Assembly (NCBI RefSeq): GCF_036850765.1
Contig: NC_089490.1
Coordinates: 278,146,482-278,210,481, forward strand
Source: Saccopteryx bilineata
Lineage: Eukaryota > Chordata > Mammalia > Chiroptera > Emballonuridae
DNA length: 64,000 bases
Direction of reading: 5' to 3'
This document shows positions 1 through 11,430 of this stretch, in pieces (the stretch's first letter is position 1; each line of letters starts with the position of its first letter). The notes beneath the pieces are model-generated. The model had not been told where the DNA came from. It ran no database searches and saw nothing but the letters and a program-made list of their open reading frames with translations. Made by a program: the position numbers and the translations under genes.

Positions 1-304
1 GAAGAGGTTGGTATATAAAAGTTAACTTGAAAATTGGTAAAAACAAAACAAAAATTATTTCTTAACTCTTTCTTATATACTAATTAGTTAGGTTAATTTT
101 CATCACTAATATCCCATAGGAGTATTCCAAAATTTTTTCTCCTTTTTAGTACCTTTCTCTAGAAGTCATTGAAATTTTCCATCATTTCATTTCACTAGTT
201 CACCATTAAAGGATTTTTATTCATTCCATGACATTGTTCAGAGTTTTATTCTTATGCTCCAGGAATAGACTCAGTAATATGTAAAATCCTTTCTAGTTCT
301 AGTA
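1..304. other. Unassigned AT-rich sequence
   Basis: No coding frame, repeat family or RNA gene recognised in this edge segment. Confidence 0.5.
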
Positions 305-525
305 CCTGGTTAGCAGAGCTGATTCTAGAGTTAAAGGGCCTGGTTGAAATCCCAACCCATAGTTTATCTGCTCTGTGACTGATTTGGGCAGGGCACGCCA
401 CCTTCTCATCTTAAACACGAGGAGGAACGGTAGTTCTATCACACAGAGTGTTTTAAATATAAAGCAAACCAGTAATTCATTCCCACTGCTTAGTATCCGG
501 AGTTGCCACCATCACTGTGGTTACT
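305..525 (+). repeat. MIR SINE (ancient), sense
   Basis: The order of diagnostic MIR pieces is kept: a degenerate tRNA-related part with GTTGAAATCCCAACCC near 340, the core phrase CTCTGTGACTGATTTGGGCA near 371, then an eroded tail ending in TGCTTAGTATCCGGAG near 488. Divergence is high, as expected for a repeat older than the placental radiation. The small ORF across it is chance. Confidence 0.75.
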
Positions 526-1640
526 GGAGCCAGTGGCAACATAATCACTGTTTTATTGTTTCAGTGGTCATCTCAGCATAGCACGGAAGAAGCCGCAATT
601 CCCTTCTCAATAAAACAACTTAGAAGATACAGAGGCATATGAAAACTCATTAAAAATAAAAAACAAAAAACCTAGATCTAGGTCTGACTGTTACATTTCT
701 ATTTCCAGCATTTGGAAGAAGTTTGCACCAACTCCAAGGTAGAAAGAACTTGGCCGAGATAAAGTCAGGCGAAAGGAAAGTTTGGATGATCTTTCATATT
801 CCCCAGAATGAACTAAGGAGGGAGGGCACACAATTGGCTTGGATGCTGGATATTGAAATTGTCAAGGTTGACAAAGCCTCCCCCTGGATATCTAAAATGT
901 TGCCTGAGTGCACTCAAGGGGTGGGCGAGTCAGGGCATGTAGAGTCCAGAGACTCAAACTTCAGGAAATGGCAGATCCCCATGACTGCTCCTCAATATGA
1001 CCAAACAGGCTGTGAGAAAGCCGTGCAGAATGAGCCAGGGGACATCATTCTGAAGATGTCACAAGGGCACCTACCTCAGTCAAATATTATTTACCCCAGC
1101 AATTGTAGCATGATTGAGGAAACGGAGTGGAGGGAGGCAAAACAAGTAGGAAGCTAAAGACATCAACTCTGAGAAACAGCACAGAGAAACTTCTGCAAAG
1201 AGAAAGGCTTCAGTGAAGATGCTGCTGAATGAAATGAATAGAGATCCCAGTATTTTAAAAAGTGAGCTAAATTAAAATACACTCTAGAGGAGGTAATAAG
1301 CCACATTAACTGGGTGGAAAATAAAGTAATTATACAGTGGACAAATTTTAAGAGGGCTACTGGCAGTGCATAAGAAAACATACACAAACCAAAAATAATA
1401 ACTTAATGAGAATAATTTCCTTTGAAAGATTCAGAATATATTACTAAAGGCAGAGACAGAGTAAAACTTTTCCACTTTCCCTATTTCCTGGTGGAGCCAA
1501 GGTAAAAGAGATATTTTAGTATTACTTTTGAAAATAAGAGTTTAAACAACTTTGGGAGACATTCAAAATTAAACATTCTATATAACTATTGGTTTAAAAT
1601 AAAATCAAAATCATAAGCTATAAAAATATGACAAAAATAA
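526..1640. other. Unassigned A-rich sequence, possibly decayed L1
   Basis: This holds an open frame of 144 codons (723-1157) that I do not recognise. It lies in A-rich sequence just upstream of L1 ORF2 remnants, so a rotted L1 5' region or ORF1 is a reasonable guess, but no diagnostic ORF1 motif is visible. I see no splice context or conserved domain. Confidence 0.35.
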
Positions 1641-1955
1641 GACTAGAATATTAAAAATTAAAGCATATAGTCAAGTATGTGATCAGAGAAAAATTCACAG
1701 CTTTAAACACTTTCATTACAAATGAGATAAAACAAAGATAAGTGAAACAAGCAATAACTAAAAAAGATCAAAAGGAACACTAAATAGATAAAAGAGAGAA
1801 AGAAAGAAAGAAAGAAACAGGAAAAAAATACATGAAATGGAAACCTTTGAATTCAAATAAAACCTAAAAGCTGCCTTTAAAAAATAGAGAATCTCCTGAA
1901 ACAAAAAAGAAAATAAAACATATACTATCAAGAAAATAAAAGAAGAAAATTGTCC
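1641..1955 (+). mobile_element. Decayed L1 ORF2 fragment
   Basis: A-rich sense sequence keeps the line-up seen before the L1 reverse-transcriptase region: AAATTCACAGCTTTAAACAC near 1691, then the AAAAGCTGCCTTTAAAAAAT motif near 1867. Frames are broken throughout. A short (GAAA)n tract lies at 1796-1816. Confidence 0.6.
1796..1816 (+). repeat. (GAAA)n short tandem repeat
   Basis: Five tetranucleotide units inside the L1 fragment, probably expanded from its A-rich sequence. Confidence 0.85.
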
Positions 1956-2180
1956 CTCAAAATATAGATGATTTTGTTCAAGTTAAAAGAATACTATTCA
2001 GGTAGGGGAAAGGGAGTAAAAAGGAACAGATATAAGGTAACAGAAAATGATTTGACTTTGGGTGATGGGTATACAACATAATCAACAGTTCAAAGGCTAT
2101 AGAAACATTTACCTGAAACATATATACTCTTATTGATCAATGTCACCCTGTTTAATTTTCTAAATAAAAATTTTAAAAAA
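1956..2180 (+). mobile_element. Bat-type L1 3' end (3' UTR), sense
   Basis: It shares the 3'-terminal phrases of the L1 copy ending near 61560: TTTGACTTTGGGTGATGGG, ACAACATAATCA, CTCTTATTGATCAA and a final A-rich tail. It interrupts older L1 sequence on both sides, so it is probably a 5'-truncated insertion. No clean TSD was found. Confidence 0.8.
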
Positions 2181-4290
2181 GAATGCTATTCTTTGATGAA
2201 AGTTGAAAACACAAACAAAGATACCCCATGTTCACGGACTGGAAGAATTAATATTGTTGAAGTGTCCATACTGCCGAAAGCAATATACAGATTCAAAGCA
2301 ATACCTAGCAAAATTCTAATGGCATTTTTCACAGAAATAAAAAAAAAACAATCCTGAAATTTGTATGCAACCACAAGGGACCCCAAATAGTAAAAGTGAC
2401 TAATATAAAAACAAAACTAGAGGCATCACACTCCCTGGCTTTAAACTATACTACAAATCTATAGTAATCAAAACAGTATGGTATTGGCATAAAAATAAAC
2501 ACAATGACCATGGGACAGAATTGAAAGCCCAGAAATAAGCCCTTGTATATACAGTCAACAAATATTTGACATGGAAGCCAAGAATATTCAATGGGAAAAG
2601 GACAGTGTTTTCAATAAATGATACTGAGAAACTAGATAACCATATGCAGAAAAATGAAATTACACCTCCATCTTACACCACTCACAAAAATTAACTCAAA
2701 ATGGATTAAAGACTTAAACATAAGATTGAAAATCATAAGACTGCAAAAGAAAACAGAAAAAAAATTTCTTGACATTGGTCTCAGCAATATTTTTGATATG
2801 ACACAAAAAACCAAACATCAAAAGCAAAAAATAAACAAGTGGACTAAACCAAACTAAAAAGCTTTTGTACAGCCTGATCAGGCGGTGGTGCAGTGGATAG
2901 AGCATCCGACTGGGATGTGGAGGACCCAGGTTTGAGACCCCGAGGTTGCCAGCTTTAGCGTGGGCTCAGCTGGTTTGAGCAAGGCTCACCAGCTTGAGCC
3001 CAAGGTCACTGGCTTGAGCAAGGGGTCACTTGGTATGATGTAGCCACCGCCACCCCCCCCCCGGCAAGGCACATATGAGAAATCAATCAATGAACAACTA
3101 AGGAGCCGCAACAAAGAATTGATGTTTCTCATCTCTCTCCCTTCCTGTCTGTCCCTATCTGTCCCTTTTATTTAAAAATAAAATAAAAAACTTTTGTACA
3201 GCAAAATAAACAAACAACAAAATAAAAGGGCAATCTATAAAATGGGAGAAAATATTTGCAAACCATATATCTGATAGAGTTATCTAAGATATATAAAGCA
3301 TTCACTCAACTTAATAACAAAACACAAAAACAAAAATCAAGACAATTATGAAAATGGGTAGAAGATATAAATAGACATTTTTCTTAAATAAAACATACAG
3401 ATGGTCAAACAGGTACATGAAAAGATGCTCACCATTACTAATTATTAGGGAATTGAAAACCAAAATCAACATGAGATATTATCTCACACCACTTTGAATG
3501 GTTATCATCAAAAAGACAGAAGTGTTGGTAAAAAATGGAAAAAAGGGAACCCTTATGCATTATTGGAAAGAATGTAAATTAACACGGCTATTATGAAAGA
3601 CAGTAGGTAGTTGCTCAAAAAATTAAAAATAGAACTATTGTATAATCCAACAATCTCATTCATCCAAAGTAAATGAAAACAATATCTTGAAGAGACACCT
3701 GTACCCCATGTTCATTGCAGCATTATTCACAGTGGCCAAGATACATAAACAATCTAAGTGTCTGCCAACAGATGAAACAATAATAAAGATGTGGTATATA
3801 TACCTATACAAAGGAATATTATTTAGTCTTGAGAAAGGACATCCTGCCATTTGCTACAACATGGATGGTCCTTGAGCACACTGAGCTAAGTGACCTCAGT
3901 CAGGGAAAGACAAACACTGTATTATTTTATGTGGAATCTAAAAAATCCAAACTTATAGAAGAGAAAGTAAAATTACAGGGCAGGGAAAGGGAGATGAATA
4001 CGTATAAACTTCCAGTGAAAAGATAACTAAGTTCTGTTCTGAGGATCTAATGTCCAGTGTGGTGATTATAGTTAATAATACTGAATTATGTACTTGAAAG
4101 TTGCCAAGAAAGATCTTAAACATTCTCACCACAAAAAAAGAGATAAAAATTATGTGACATGATAGTAAATATGTGACATTAGCTAACATTGTGGTGGTAA
4201 TCATATTGCAATATATGTGTACCAAATCAGTACATTGTACACCTTAAACTTAGACAATGTTATATGTCAACTGTATATCAACAAAACTGA
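2181..4290 (+). mobile_element. Old L1 (L1M class), ORF2 C-terminal half plus 3' UTR
   Basis: About 2.1 kb of sense L1, split by a SINE at 2873-3190. Before the SINE lies the segment following the polymerase core. After it come the ORF2 C-terminal region (AGACATTTTTCTTAAA, then TATTCACAGTGGCCAAGATA near 3726) and a 3' UTR ending in TATATCAACAAAACTG. Stop codons and frameshifts are frequent. The 3' UTR differs from the young L1 in this window and resembles the L1MA/L1MB classes. Confidence 0.85.
2873..3190 (+). mobile_element. tRNA-derived SINE, type 1, sense
   Basis: The head CAGGCGGTGGTGCAGTGG carries the Pol III A-box region, a B-box-like GGTTTGAGACC follows, and the body ends in the CACATATGAGAAATCAATCA block, a pyrimidine-rich stretch and an A-rich tail. 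It is flanked by CTTTTGTACAG at 2862-2872 and 3191-3201, a TSD that shows insertion into the old L1. A tract of consecutive C lies near 3052-3062. Confidence 0.95.
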
Positions 4291-4376
4291 ACAAAATGCT
4301 ACATGTGATATCTACAATGGAACTTAAGGGTGTTTTATAGATAAATGAATTATTTCTGATAAAATATCAAATATTT

Positions 4377-4422
4377 TGTGTATAAATGTATATGTATATA
4401 TGTGTATGTGTGTATGTGTATG
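4377..4422 (+). repeat. (TG/TA)n dinucleotide-like tract
   Basis: Imperfect alternating TGTATATG repeats between two L1-derived segments. Confidence 0.8.
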
Positions 4423-4424
4423 AA

Positions 4425-4835
4425 ACAGACACTACAAAAACTATATAACAAAAAGCCTTTCAATACAGACTATTTTATAGGTGAGTTCTTTGAAATTTCA
4501 AAGAAAGTAGTTCATATAATATATAAATTATTCAGAAAATAGAAAAATAAAGCTATCCAGTTCATTTTATCAAGCTAGCAGAAGCAGTAGACCAATATGT
4601 AAAAAATATAACAAAATAAACAAAAACTCAAGTCCAATTTCACTTGGAAATATGGAGGTTAAATACAATTCAATTATACATGAAAAAAAAAAGTATTCAC
4701 CTAAAGGAAGGTTGATTCCACTAATACAAAACTGATGTAGTATTAAAAAATCTATAATACAGCTATATACATTAGGAGAAACAATATGAAAACCTCAGAA
4801 TTCTGCTACTTGCCAATTGAATGTTAACAGTAGTT
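4425..4835 (+). mobile_element. Possible decayed L1 ORF2 segment
   Basis: A-rich sense sequence with a GGTGAGTTCTTTGAAATTTC motif near 4480 and an AAGCTAGCAGAAGCAG motif near 4573 that fit the L1 segment before the reverse-transcriptase core. Heavily eroded; assignment is tentative. Confidence 0.45.
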
Positions 4836-4839
4836 TCTA

Positions 4840-5280
4840 CTTTTTTTTAATAAATAAATTTTTATTTTAATGGGGTGACATCAATAAATCAGGGTACATA
4901 CATTCAAAGAAAACATTTCCAGGTTATCTTGTCATTTAGTTCTGTTGCATACCCATCACCCGAAGAGAGATCGTCCTCCGCCACCCTCCATCCAGTTCTC
5001 TCTGTACCCCTCCCCCTCCCCCTCTCCTGCCTTCCCTCCCCCCACCCCCATAGCCACCACACTCCTGTCCATGCCTCTTAGTCTCACTTTTATGTCCCAC
5101 CAATGTATGGAATCCTGCAGTTCCTGTTTTTTTCTGATTCGCTTATTTCACCCCGCACAATGCTACCAAGACTCCACCATTCCTCTATAAGTGATCCGAT
5201 GTCACCATTTCTCCTAGCTGAATAATATACCATGGTGTATATGTGCCCCATCTTCTTCATCCAGTCCTCTATTTTTTTTA
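4840..5280 (-). mobile_element. L1 3' end, antisense, 5'-truncated
   Basis: Reading + to -, it begins with T-rich sequence (the reversed tail), then GGGGTGACATCAATAAATCA, a C/T-rich stretch and TTTTATGTCCCACC. The same order occurs at 16101 and 46987 and in reverse complement at 61150-61428. It includes the last part of ORF2 with disrupted frames. Confidence 0.9.
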
Positions 5281-6235
5281 CAGTGATTAAAAGCCTTTAA
5301 CCAAACTCTTGGCCAATACAGCAAGAATCCCTAAAAGAGTAGGGTCCTTAATATGTTCCCCAAGTCCAAGTTGGCCCCATCACCATGCCAAATCCCTGAA
5401 AAATGCAACCCAACCACAGTTCAGTCTGTTAGGAGCTGTCACAGGGAGCAGGAGTCCAGGAAGTTTCCCCACAGGAAAAGTCCGCATGGCACTGGAATTG
5501 TTGTCACCATTCTATACTTTGCAGCTCATGTCCAAGTCCCAATGACCGCTGCTTCTAGCTGGTAATGATTCAGGTAGACTGGAAAAAGCCATTTGCAGCA
5601 TGCGTGGATATGGAGCTTCTGTTCTCCTCTGCCTGGAGAGTTGAGACCAGGTTGCTTTTCCCTGGAGCTCTGCGACTGTGGCCTGGTAAAGAGAACCTTG
5701 GGATACACTAAGCTGGGTGGCAAAGGTAAATTCATAATACAATTTGGCAAAAGGAGGAAAGAGAGCTCTAAATTAGGAGTAGGTCCCAGCCTGAACTATG
5801 AGTGGGGCATTGAGGTAGGAGGGATAAAGGAAACACTATATATTAAGCAAAGCAGCAGAAAATAGGACTATCAACACCCACAACAGAGATCTTTGAGGGA
5901 AGAATAAAAAACCTGACTATTCAGGCAAAACATAGTTAAGTGGCCCTTGTGTGAATGGGATCAGTTTACCTTGTGCGAAGCTGGTAGTTCCCCTGATCTC
6001 TATTGGGCTTTTTTTGCCTCTAGGTATCTTAAAAGCCATTCTCAGAAGATCTCGCTGAGGGGTTTGAGGATCCCCATCCGCCTATATAAATCTTTTCCAT
6101 ATATCTGGAGCTATTTGGGAAAAAGACAGAACAAAGCTAGATCTAATAAAGAAGGTAGTAGTTTGCAGGCGAAAAAGATTTGGTGTCTCCTGTTCATCAG
6201 CATTCAAAAGAAATGTAAATTTTTTTTTTTAAGTA
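5281..6235. other. Unassigned sequence
   Basis: Mixed-composition sequence with no recognised repeat, exon or RNA. Overlapping ORFs of 70-90 codons on both strands show no family motifs. Confidence 0.4.
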
Positions 6236-6239
6236 AAAA

Positions 6240-6634
6240 GCATGATATGGTAGACCCGTCGGAGTCATTGGCCTGGTGTGCAGGATTCCCGGGTTCAATT
6301 CCTGGCCAGAGCACACAGGAGAAGCGCCCATCTACCTCTCCACTCCTCCCCCTCTCCTTCCTCTTCGTCTCTCTCCTCCCGCCCGCAGCCAAGGCTCCAC
6401 CGGAGCAAAGCCACCCTGGGCACTAAGGATGGCCCCAATGCCCCCGCCCCAGTCGTTAGAATGGCTCCAGTTGTAATAGAGCAACATCCCAGATGGGCAG
6501 AGCATTCCCCCCCGGTAGGCATGCCAGGTGGATCCCAGTCCGGCGCATGCAGGAGTCTGTCTGACTGCCTCCCCATCCCCATCCTCAGAAATATACAAAA
6601 AATAAATAAATAAAAGAAAAAATACTAAAAAAAA
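6240..6634 (+). mobile_element. tRNA-derived SINE, type 2, sense
   Basis: The tRNA-like 5' part is degenerate up to about 6265, but the B box (GGTTCAATTCC) and acceptor-like end are clear. Then come the GAGAAGCGCCCATCT block, a C/T-rich stretch, CCAAGGCTCCACCGGAGCAA, and the distal GGTGGATCCCAGTCCGGCGC / GAGTCTGTCTGACTG block. The tail is a mixed AATA run ending in eight A, directly followed by twelve G (6635-6646). Confidence 0.92.
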
Positions 6635-6646
6635 GGGGGGGGGGGG
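6635..6646 (+). repeat. Poly-G tract at a SINE tail
   Basis: Twelve consecutive G follow the A-run of the SINE tail. Such a tract is also a likely place for sequencing or assembly length error. Confidence 0.8.
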
Positions 6647-6889
6647 CTTTCCCTTGTGCTAAAGCTCCAGGGAGCATGGAGTGAGCTTGAGTATGTCCTA
6701 TGAAACATGGAGCTCTATGTTTACATATAAGTCTTTGAAGAAGGAGGAACTGCTAAAATAGTTTATCAGCATTTGTCCCTAAGACAGCAGTCTTTATAGT
6801 GGGAACACCATACGTAAATATTTGCTGTCTGTCTATAGATACTTTTTAAAAAAGTTGTAAACTACAAATAGAAAAATACTTTATATGAT
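6647..6889. other. Unassigned sequence
   Basis: No repeat or coding signal recognised between the SINE tail and the next L1 segment. Confidence 0.4.
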
Positions 6890-7905
6890 TTTTTAAAGTC
6901 TCAAACCAACATTTATCACAATTTAAAAATACTAAACACATTTTAGTTAAAATCAGGAACAAGATAATCATCACTAGTATTTATTTTACATAATTTTGTA
7001 AGTTCTAGTTTATGTAATAAAATACAGAACAAAGATAAAAATATAATCATTAAGAAGGCTAAGGCAAAAGTTATTAACAATGGTAAAATTATAGATTAAA
7101 AAATCTAAGAAAATCAACAAATTAAAAAGAATTAAAGAGAAATTAAAGAGAATTAAGAGAATTAAAAAGAAAATCCAATAAAGTTGACAAAAATTAATCT
7201 TAGCCTATACCCAAGAAATATGTGTTGGCTCTGGCCAGTTGGTTCAGTGGTAGAGTGTTGGCTTGGCATGTGGATGTCCTGGGTTTGATTCCTGGTCAGG
7301 GAACACAGGAGAAGTAACCATCTGCTTCTTCACTCCTTCCCCTTCCCCTTCTCTTTCTCTCTCTCCTTTCTTCTCCCACAGCCATGGCTCGATTGATTCA
7401 ATCCCATTAGCCCTGGGCACTGAGGATGGTTCCAAGGAGCCACCATCTTGGGCACTAAAAATAACTCATTTGTGAGCATGACCCCAGATGGGCAGAGTAT
7501 TGGCCCAAGACAGGGGTTGCCGGGTGGATCCCAGTCGGGGTGCATGCAGGAGTCTGTCTCTCTATCTCCCCTCTTCTCACTTGGAAAACAAGGGGAAAAA
7601 ACAGAAAGAAATATATCTTAATAGGCAGGGAGCTTGTTCCCAGCACATTCATAACATAAAGCATCAAAGAATAACATCATGAAAGAGGATAATTTTATCA
7701 TAAAAACAATTTAAAACAAAAGGAACAACATACTATCTTCTCAGATAACATGGTAAATATTTTAATATCTCCAGTTTCCTCAGTGAATATATAGTTATAA
7801 TGGAATTCTAATCAAAATCCCAATAGAATTTCATCTTGGGAATTGAAAACCATGATTTGAAACCTCCTGAAAAAATAAGGTTGTACAAATAGCTTAGGTA
7901 TTCTA
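6890..7905 (+). mobile_element. Old L1 ORF2 reverse-transcriptase fragment, split by a SINE
   Basis: From about 6940 the sequence follows the L1 segment CACATTTTAGTTAAAATCAG and onward across the polymerase domain. It is broken at 7227-7605 by a SINE, then resumes with a weaker match up to about 7905. No open frame survives. Confidence 0.6.
7227..7605 (+). mobile_element. tRNA-derived SINE, type 2 (older variant), sense
   Basis: The head CTGGCCAGTTGGTTCAGTGG and a B box are present. In the middle, this copy carries TGGTTCCAAGGAGCCACCAT and CACTAAAAATAACTCA, features shared with the copy at 55734 but absent from the CpG-rich young copies. Flanks AAGAAATATGTGTT (7213-7226) and AAGAAATATATCTT (7606-7619) form an imperfect TSD. 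Confidence 0.93.
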
Positions 7906-8663
7906 TGTTAATTGTTTTCAAATGAATTATTATATTTGATTGCTGTGGCAATATCATAAGATGTATGCCACTCTCAAATGTTGTCATCATTATGTCAAAA
8001 TTAGAATTCCAAATTTCCTAGTTAATCTTTTTTTAGTGGTTGTACAAAAGGAACTTTCTGTAAAGCTATAGTGTTTTGTTTTTAATAAACTTAAAGCAAT
8101 TTTCCCATTGACTTTCAAAGTTAAAAAATGTACTGCAACAAGAAAATATAAAAAGTGGGAGGCAGATATCCTCAAGATATATAACACACTTGAGAATTCA
8201 GCAAATTTTATTTTAACAACAGCAGCAACAAATTCTTAGAACTTCCACCCTATGATGGCAGAGAATGTCCTGAAACACCCTCTTCTGCAGTCTGTGAAAT
8301 TCTTGTAAATGCTAGTGGCTAAGTGGCTAAACTTCACACAGATAACATCACAGACTTTGTGGAAAAAGTATATAATTTAAAGTTTTCAAAGAAAATAACT
8401 TGTATATATTCTTTCTCTGTGCCTGTGTTCCAAATTTATTTGCCCCATTTCCCAATGTTTTAGTATGTGTAGTACAAAATAGAGTGACATTCTACTACTG
8501 TTTTTATTTTTTTAAAAAAGAAATTTACAATAAAGGAGGCTTGTCTACTTAAGAACTATGTTGAAAACAGGTCCAAGCTCACCTCAGCACACATAGCACC
8601 CAACTGGAAAATTTTCAAGAGGAATGTTAGGTGGTACAAACAAAAGAATAAGTTGAAATCAGG
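7906..8663. other. Unassigned AT-rich sequence
   Basis: No recognised repeat, exon or RNA gene. Small ORFs show no family motif. Confidence 0.4.
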
Positions 8664-9262
8664 GTCTCGAAGAGCTATCTGTACCCATCATAGAATGAAT
8701 GGATAAAGAAGATGAGTAAAAATAAAATGGAATATTACTCAGCACCAAAAAAGAAAATATCCTTCCATATGCAACAACATGAATGAATCTGAAAATCATT
8801 ATGCCAAGAGAAATAAGCCAGACACAGAAGAACAAATACTGCATGATTCTACTAATATGAGGTACCTAAAATAATCAAACTCAGAGAAGCAGACAATAGA
8901 ATGGTGGTTGCCAGGAGCTGAGGGGAGAGGGACATGGGACTTGTCATGAGTACAAACTTTCAGTTACTCAAGAATAAATATGTTCTAGAAATGTGTTCTC
9001 CATCTTGGTGCCTATAGTTAGCAAAACTGTATTGTGCATTAAAATGTTTTGTCAAGAGGGTAGATAGAGCTCATGTTGTGTTCCTAGCACCATTTTTTTA
9101 AAAAAGGAATGGGCACCAAGAAACTTTAGGAGGTTATGGATATGTTTATTGATTGTGGGGATGGTTTCATGGGTATGTGCATATGTCCAAACTCATCACA
9201 TTGTATACATTAAATATGTTCGGTTTTTGTATATTAATTATAGTTCAACAAAGCTGTTTTAA
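8664..9262 (+). mobile_element. Old L1 (L1M class) 3' end, sense
   Basis: Contains the usual L1M series: AATGGAATATTACTCAGCAC, GATTCTACTAATATGAGGTA, GAATGGTGGTTGCCAGGAGC, GGATGGTTTCATGGGTATG, and a terminal TTATAGTTCAACAAAGCTG. This is the end of ORF2 plus the 3' UTR of a different L1 family from that at 2181. Confidence 0.9.
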
Positions 9263-10061
9263 AAATCATAATTATAGATAAATTGTAAAGTCAGAGAAAA
9301 TAGACCAAGACACATGGAAATAAATTTGTTCACACAATTACCTGCAAACTATGGAATAAACACAATGATTAGAAGCATCTAGTTCATGTAAACATACTAA
9401 ATGGTCTAACATGTAACTCTAATCTCAGGTGCAATGAATTCTATGGACCAAAATCAAAATGATGTAACTGAACTCGCATGGACTGAATCAGGTCCCTTTG
9501 ATGCTTTCACGTTCCTATTAATATCTAGCTGGGGCGGTTTTCTGACTTCTAAGAATGTTTATTGCCCTGGGGTAGATTTGTATGAGTTGACGTGATACAA
9601 TCTTGTTTCATTGCTTGTGCTTAATGCCCTTGAACCATTACCAAATAACAGAGATTCACATCAAAAGCCAAAGGCAGATTCTATAACCAAAACTCACATG
9701 GTCTCAGGAATTCTGCAATTTTTTTTCATGGCCTCTAAAACTCTGTCTATAAACACACTTCCCCTGTGGGCTTTAATTATTCACAGGAAAACTGAGCACT
9801 CTGCTATGCAGCCATACTTGTGGGCAGTTGTGATGAGAACCTGATGTGCCGCAAGGCAAGCTTATCGGCCACTTGACTTTCTTCTTTCAACAACGTAGGT
9901 CCTTTTCATTGTCATGTGCTGTTTCTGATTCCTGACTACTTTGCCCTCTATAAAGAGGTTGTTAGCTAAAGGCCTATAGCACCACTGGAGTAATAATCAT
10001 TTATTTCTGATATCACCTAAAGTTAGCAGGACTTCTGTGGCATTACCCACCCAAGGAAGAA
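9263..10061. other. Unassigned sequence
   Basis: No recognised repeat or coding signal. An old LTR is possible near 9480-10000, but I could not identify termini. Confidence 0.4.
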
Positions 10062-10077
10062 CCACAACTATGCATCT

Positions 10078-10463
10078 TTTCTTTTTAGTGAAAGAGAAAG
10101 AGAGAGAGAAACAGATAGAAGACAGGAAGGGAAAGAGAAGAGTAGCATCAGTTGTGGCACCTTCATTGTTCATTGATTGCTTTTTCATATGTGCCTTGAC
10201 CCAGGGGGCTCTTGCCGAGCCAATGACCCCTTGCGTAAGCCAGAGACCTTGGGTTTCAAGCCAGCAACCTTTGAACTCAAGCCAGCGACCATGGGGTCAT
10301 GTCTGTGATCCCACGCTCAAGCCAGCAACCCTGCACTCAAGCTGGTGAGCCAGCACTCAAGCCGGATGAACCCACACTCAAGTCAACGACCTCGGGATTT
10401 CGAACATGGATCCTTTTGTGTCCCAGGTCGATGCTCTATCCACTTTACCACCATCTGGTCGAG
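10078..10463 (-). mobile_element. tRNA-derived SINE, type 1 (long form), antisense
   Basis: Reverse complement of the type 1 SINE, beginning with its T-rich tail and ending in the tRNA-like head. It is flanked by a perfect 16-bp TSD (CCACAACTATGCATCT at 10062-10077 and 10464-10479). The body is longer than the copies at 2873 and 37706 because the internal AGCCAGCAACC-like units are repeated several times. Confidence 0.97.
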
Positions 10464-10479
10464 CCACAACTATGCATCT

Positions 10480-10706
10480 GGACTGAAAAGAACTGAGCCT
10501 CTTTGTTCAAAGCTCTTCAGAGAAAGGCATTTCATATTTCTCTGATAATCTATTCTACTGTTATTTAAGCCTCCAAAGAAATTCTGGTATGTAAAAACAA
10601 AACCTTGTCTTAAACAAAACTAGCCCCTAAAATTTTGATTGCACTGAGGTTTTTTACCTCATTTTTCTCCTGTGTCTTCTTATCAATATTCTGAGTTGAT
10701 TTAAAA
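10480..10706. other. Unassigned sequence
   Basis: Short AT-rich spacer between the SINE and an L1 3' end; nothing recognised. Confidence 0.5.
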
Positions 10707-10720
10707 AAAATGACCTTGAT

Positions 10721-11074
10721 CACTCATATGCGTAATATAATGAACTAACAAGCAAAATAGGGACAGACTGATAGAGAGCAGGATGACGGCTGTCAGGGTG
10801 GGAAGGTGGCTGGCTCTGGAGAGGGGGTGGCGGGATTCAGCAAGAAAAGGGGGAAAAGAGACAAAAAACACATGGATACAAACAACAGTGTGATGATTGC
10901 CAGGGAGCAGGGGTGAGGAGAGGTAGAGGAGGATATAGGGGGATAAACTTGACTTGGGCTGATGAACACAAAATACAATGTACAGATAATGTGCAATGGA
11001 ATTGTGCGCTTGAAACCTATATAATTTTGTTAACTAGAGTCACCCCAATAAATTAAATAAAAAGAAAAAAAATT
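10721..11074 (+). mobile_element. L1 3' UTR fragment, 5'-truncated, sense
   Basis: Contains G-rich 3' UTR sequence, ACTTGGGCTGATGAACAC, GTCACCCCAATAAATTAAA and an A-rich tail. The likely TSD is AAAATGACCTTGAT (10707-10720) and AAAATGACCCTGAT (11075-11088), one mismatch. It is a 3' UTR variant distinct from the copy at 61150. Confidence 0.88.
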
Positions 11075-11088
11075 AAAATGACCCTGAT

Positions 11089-11430
11089 TCAGTATCCAGC
11101 ATATGTTTTCTAACATCAAAATTAAGTCATACATCAAGTTCACAATTTTGAAATAACAAGATTTCTGGACCAGAAACTACGTGTCTACTTTAGTTCCATT
11201 ATAGGTCCCATTTAACAAATAATAAAAATTGTGATCTTAGGCAATGTAGAATTCAGATACTGGCCAGTAGGTAGAAGGGAATATACATATGCCTCCATAA
11301 ACATGCCCTTCGTTATTGTTGCCCTTATTTTTAATTTGTGCGTTTGGGCTGAAAGCACTAGAAAGACAGGCTGGGAGCACCATTCTAATGAACTCAATCT
11401 ATATCATACAATTGCATGAGACTTGGAACG
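11089..11430. other. Unassigned sequence
   Basis: No feature recognised between the L1 fragment and the MLT1-like LTR. Confidence 0.4.

Noticed and set aside
723..1157. 144-codon ORF as a gene
   Set aside because: Unrecognised sequence, A-rich context beside decayed L1, no supporting structure.
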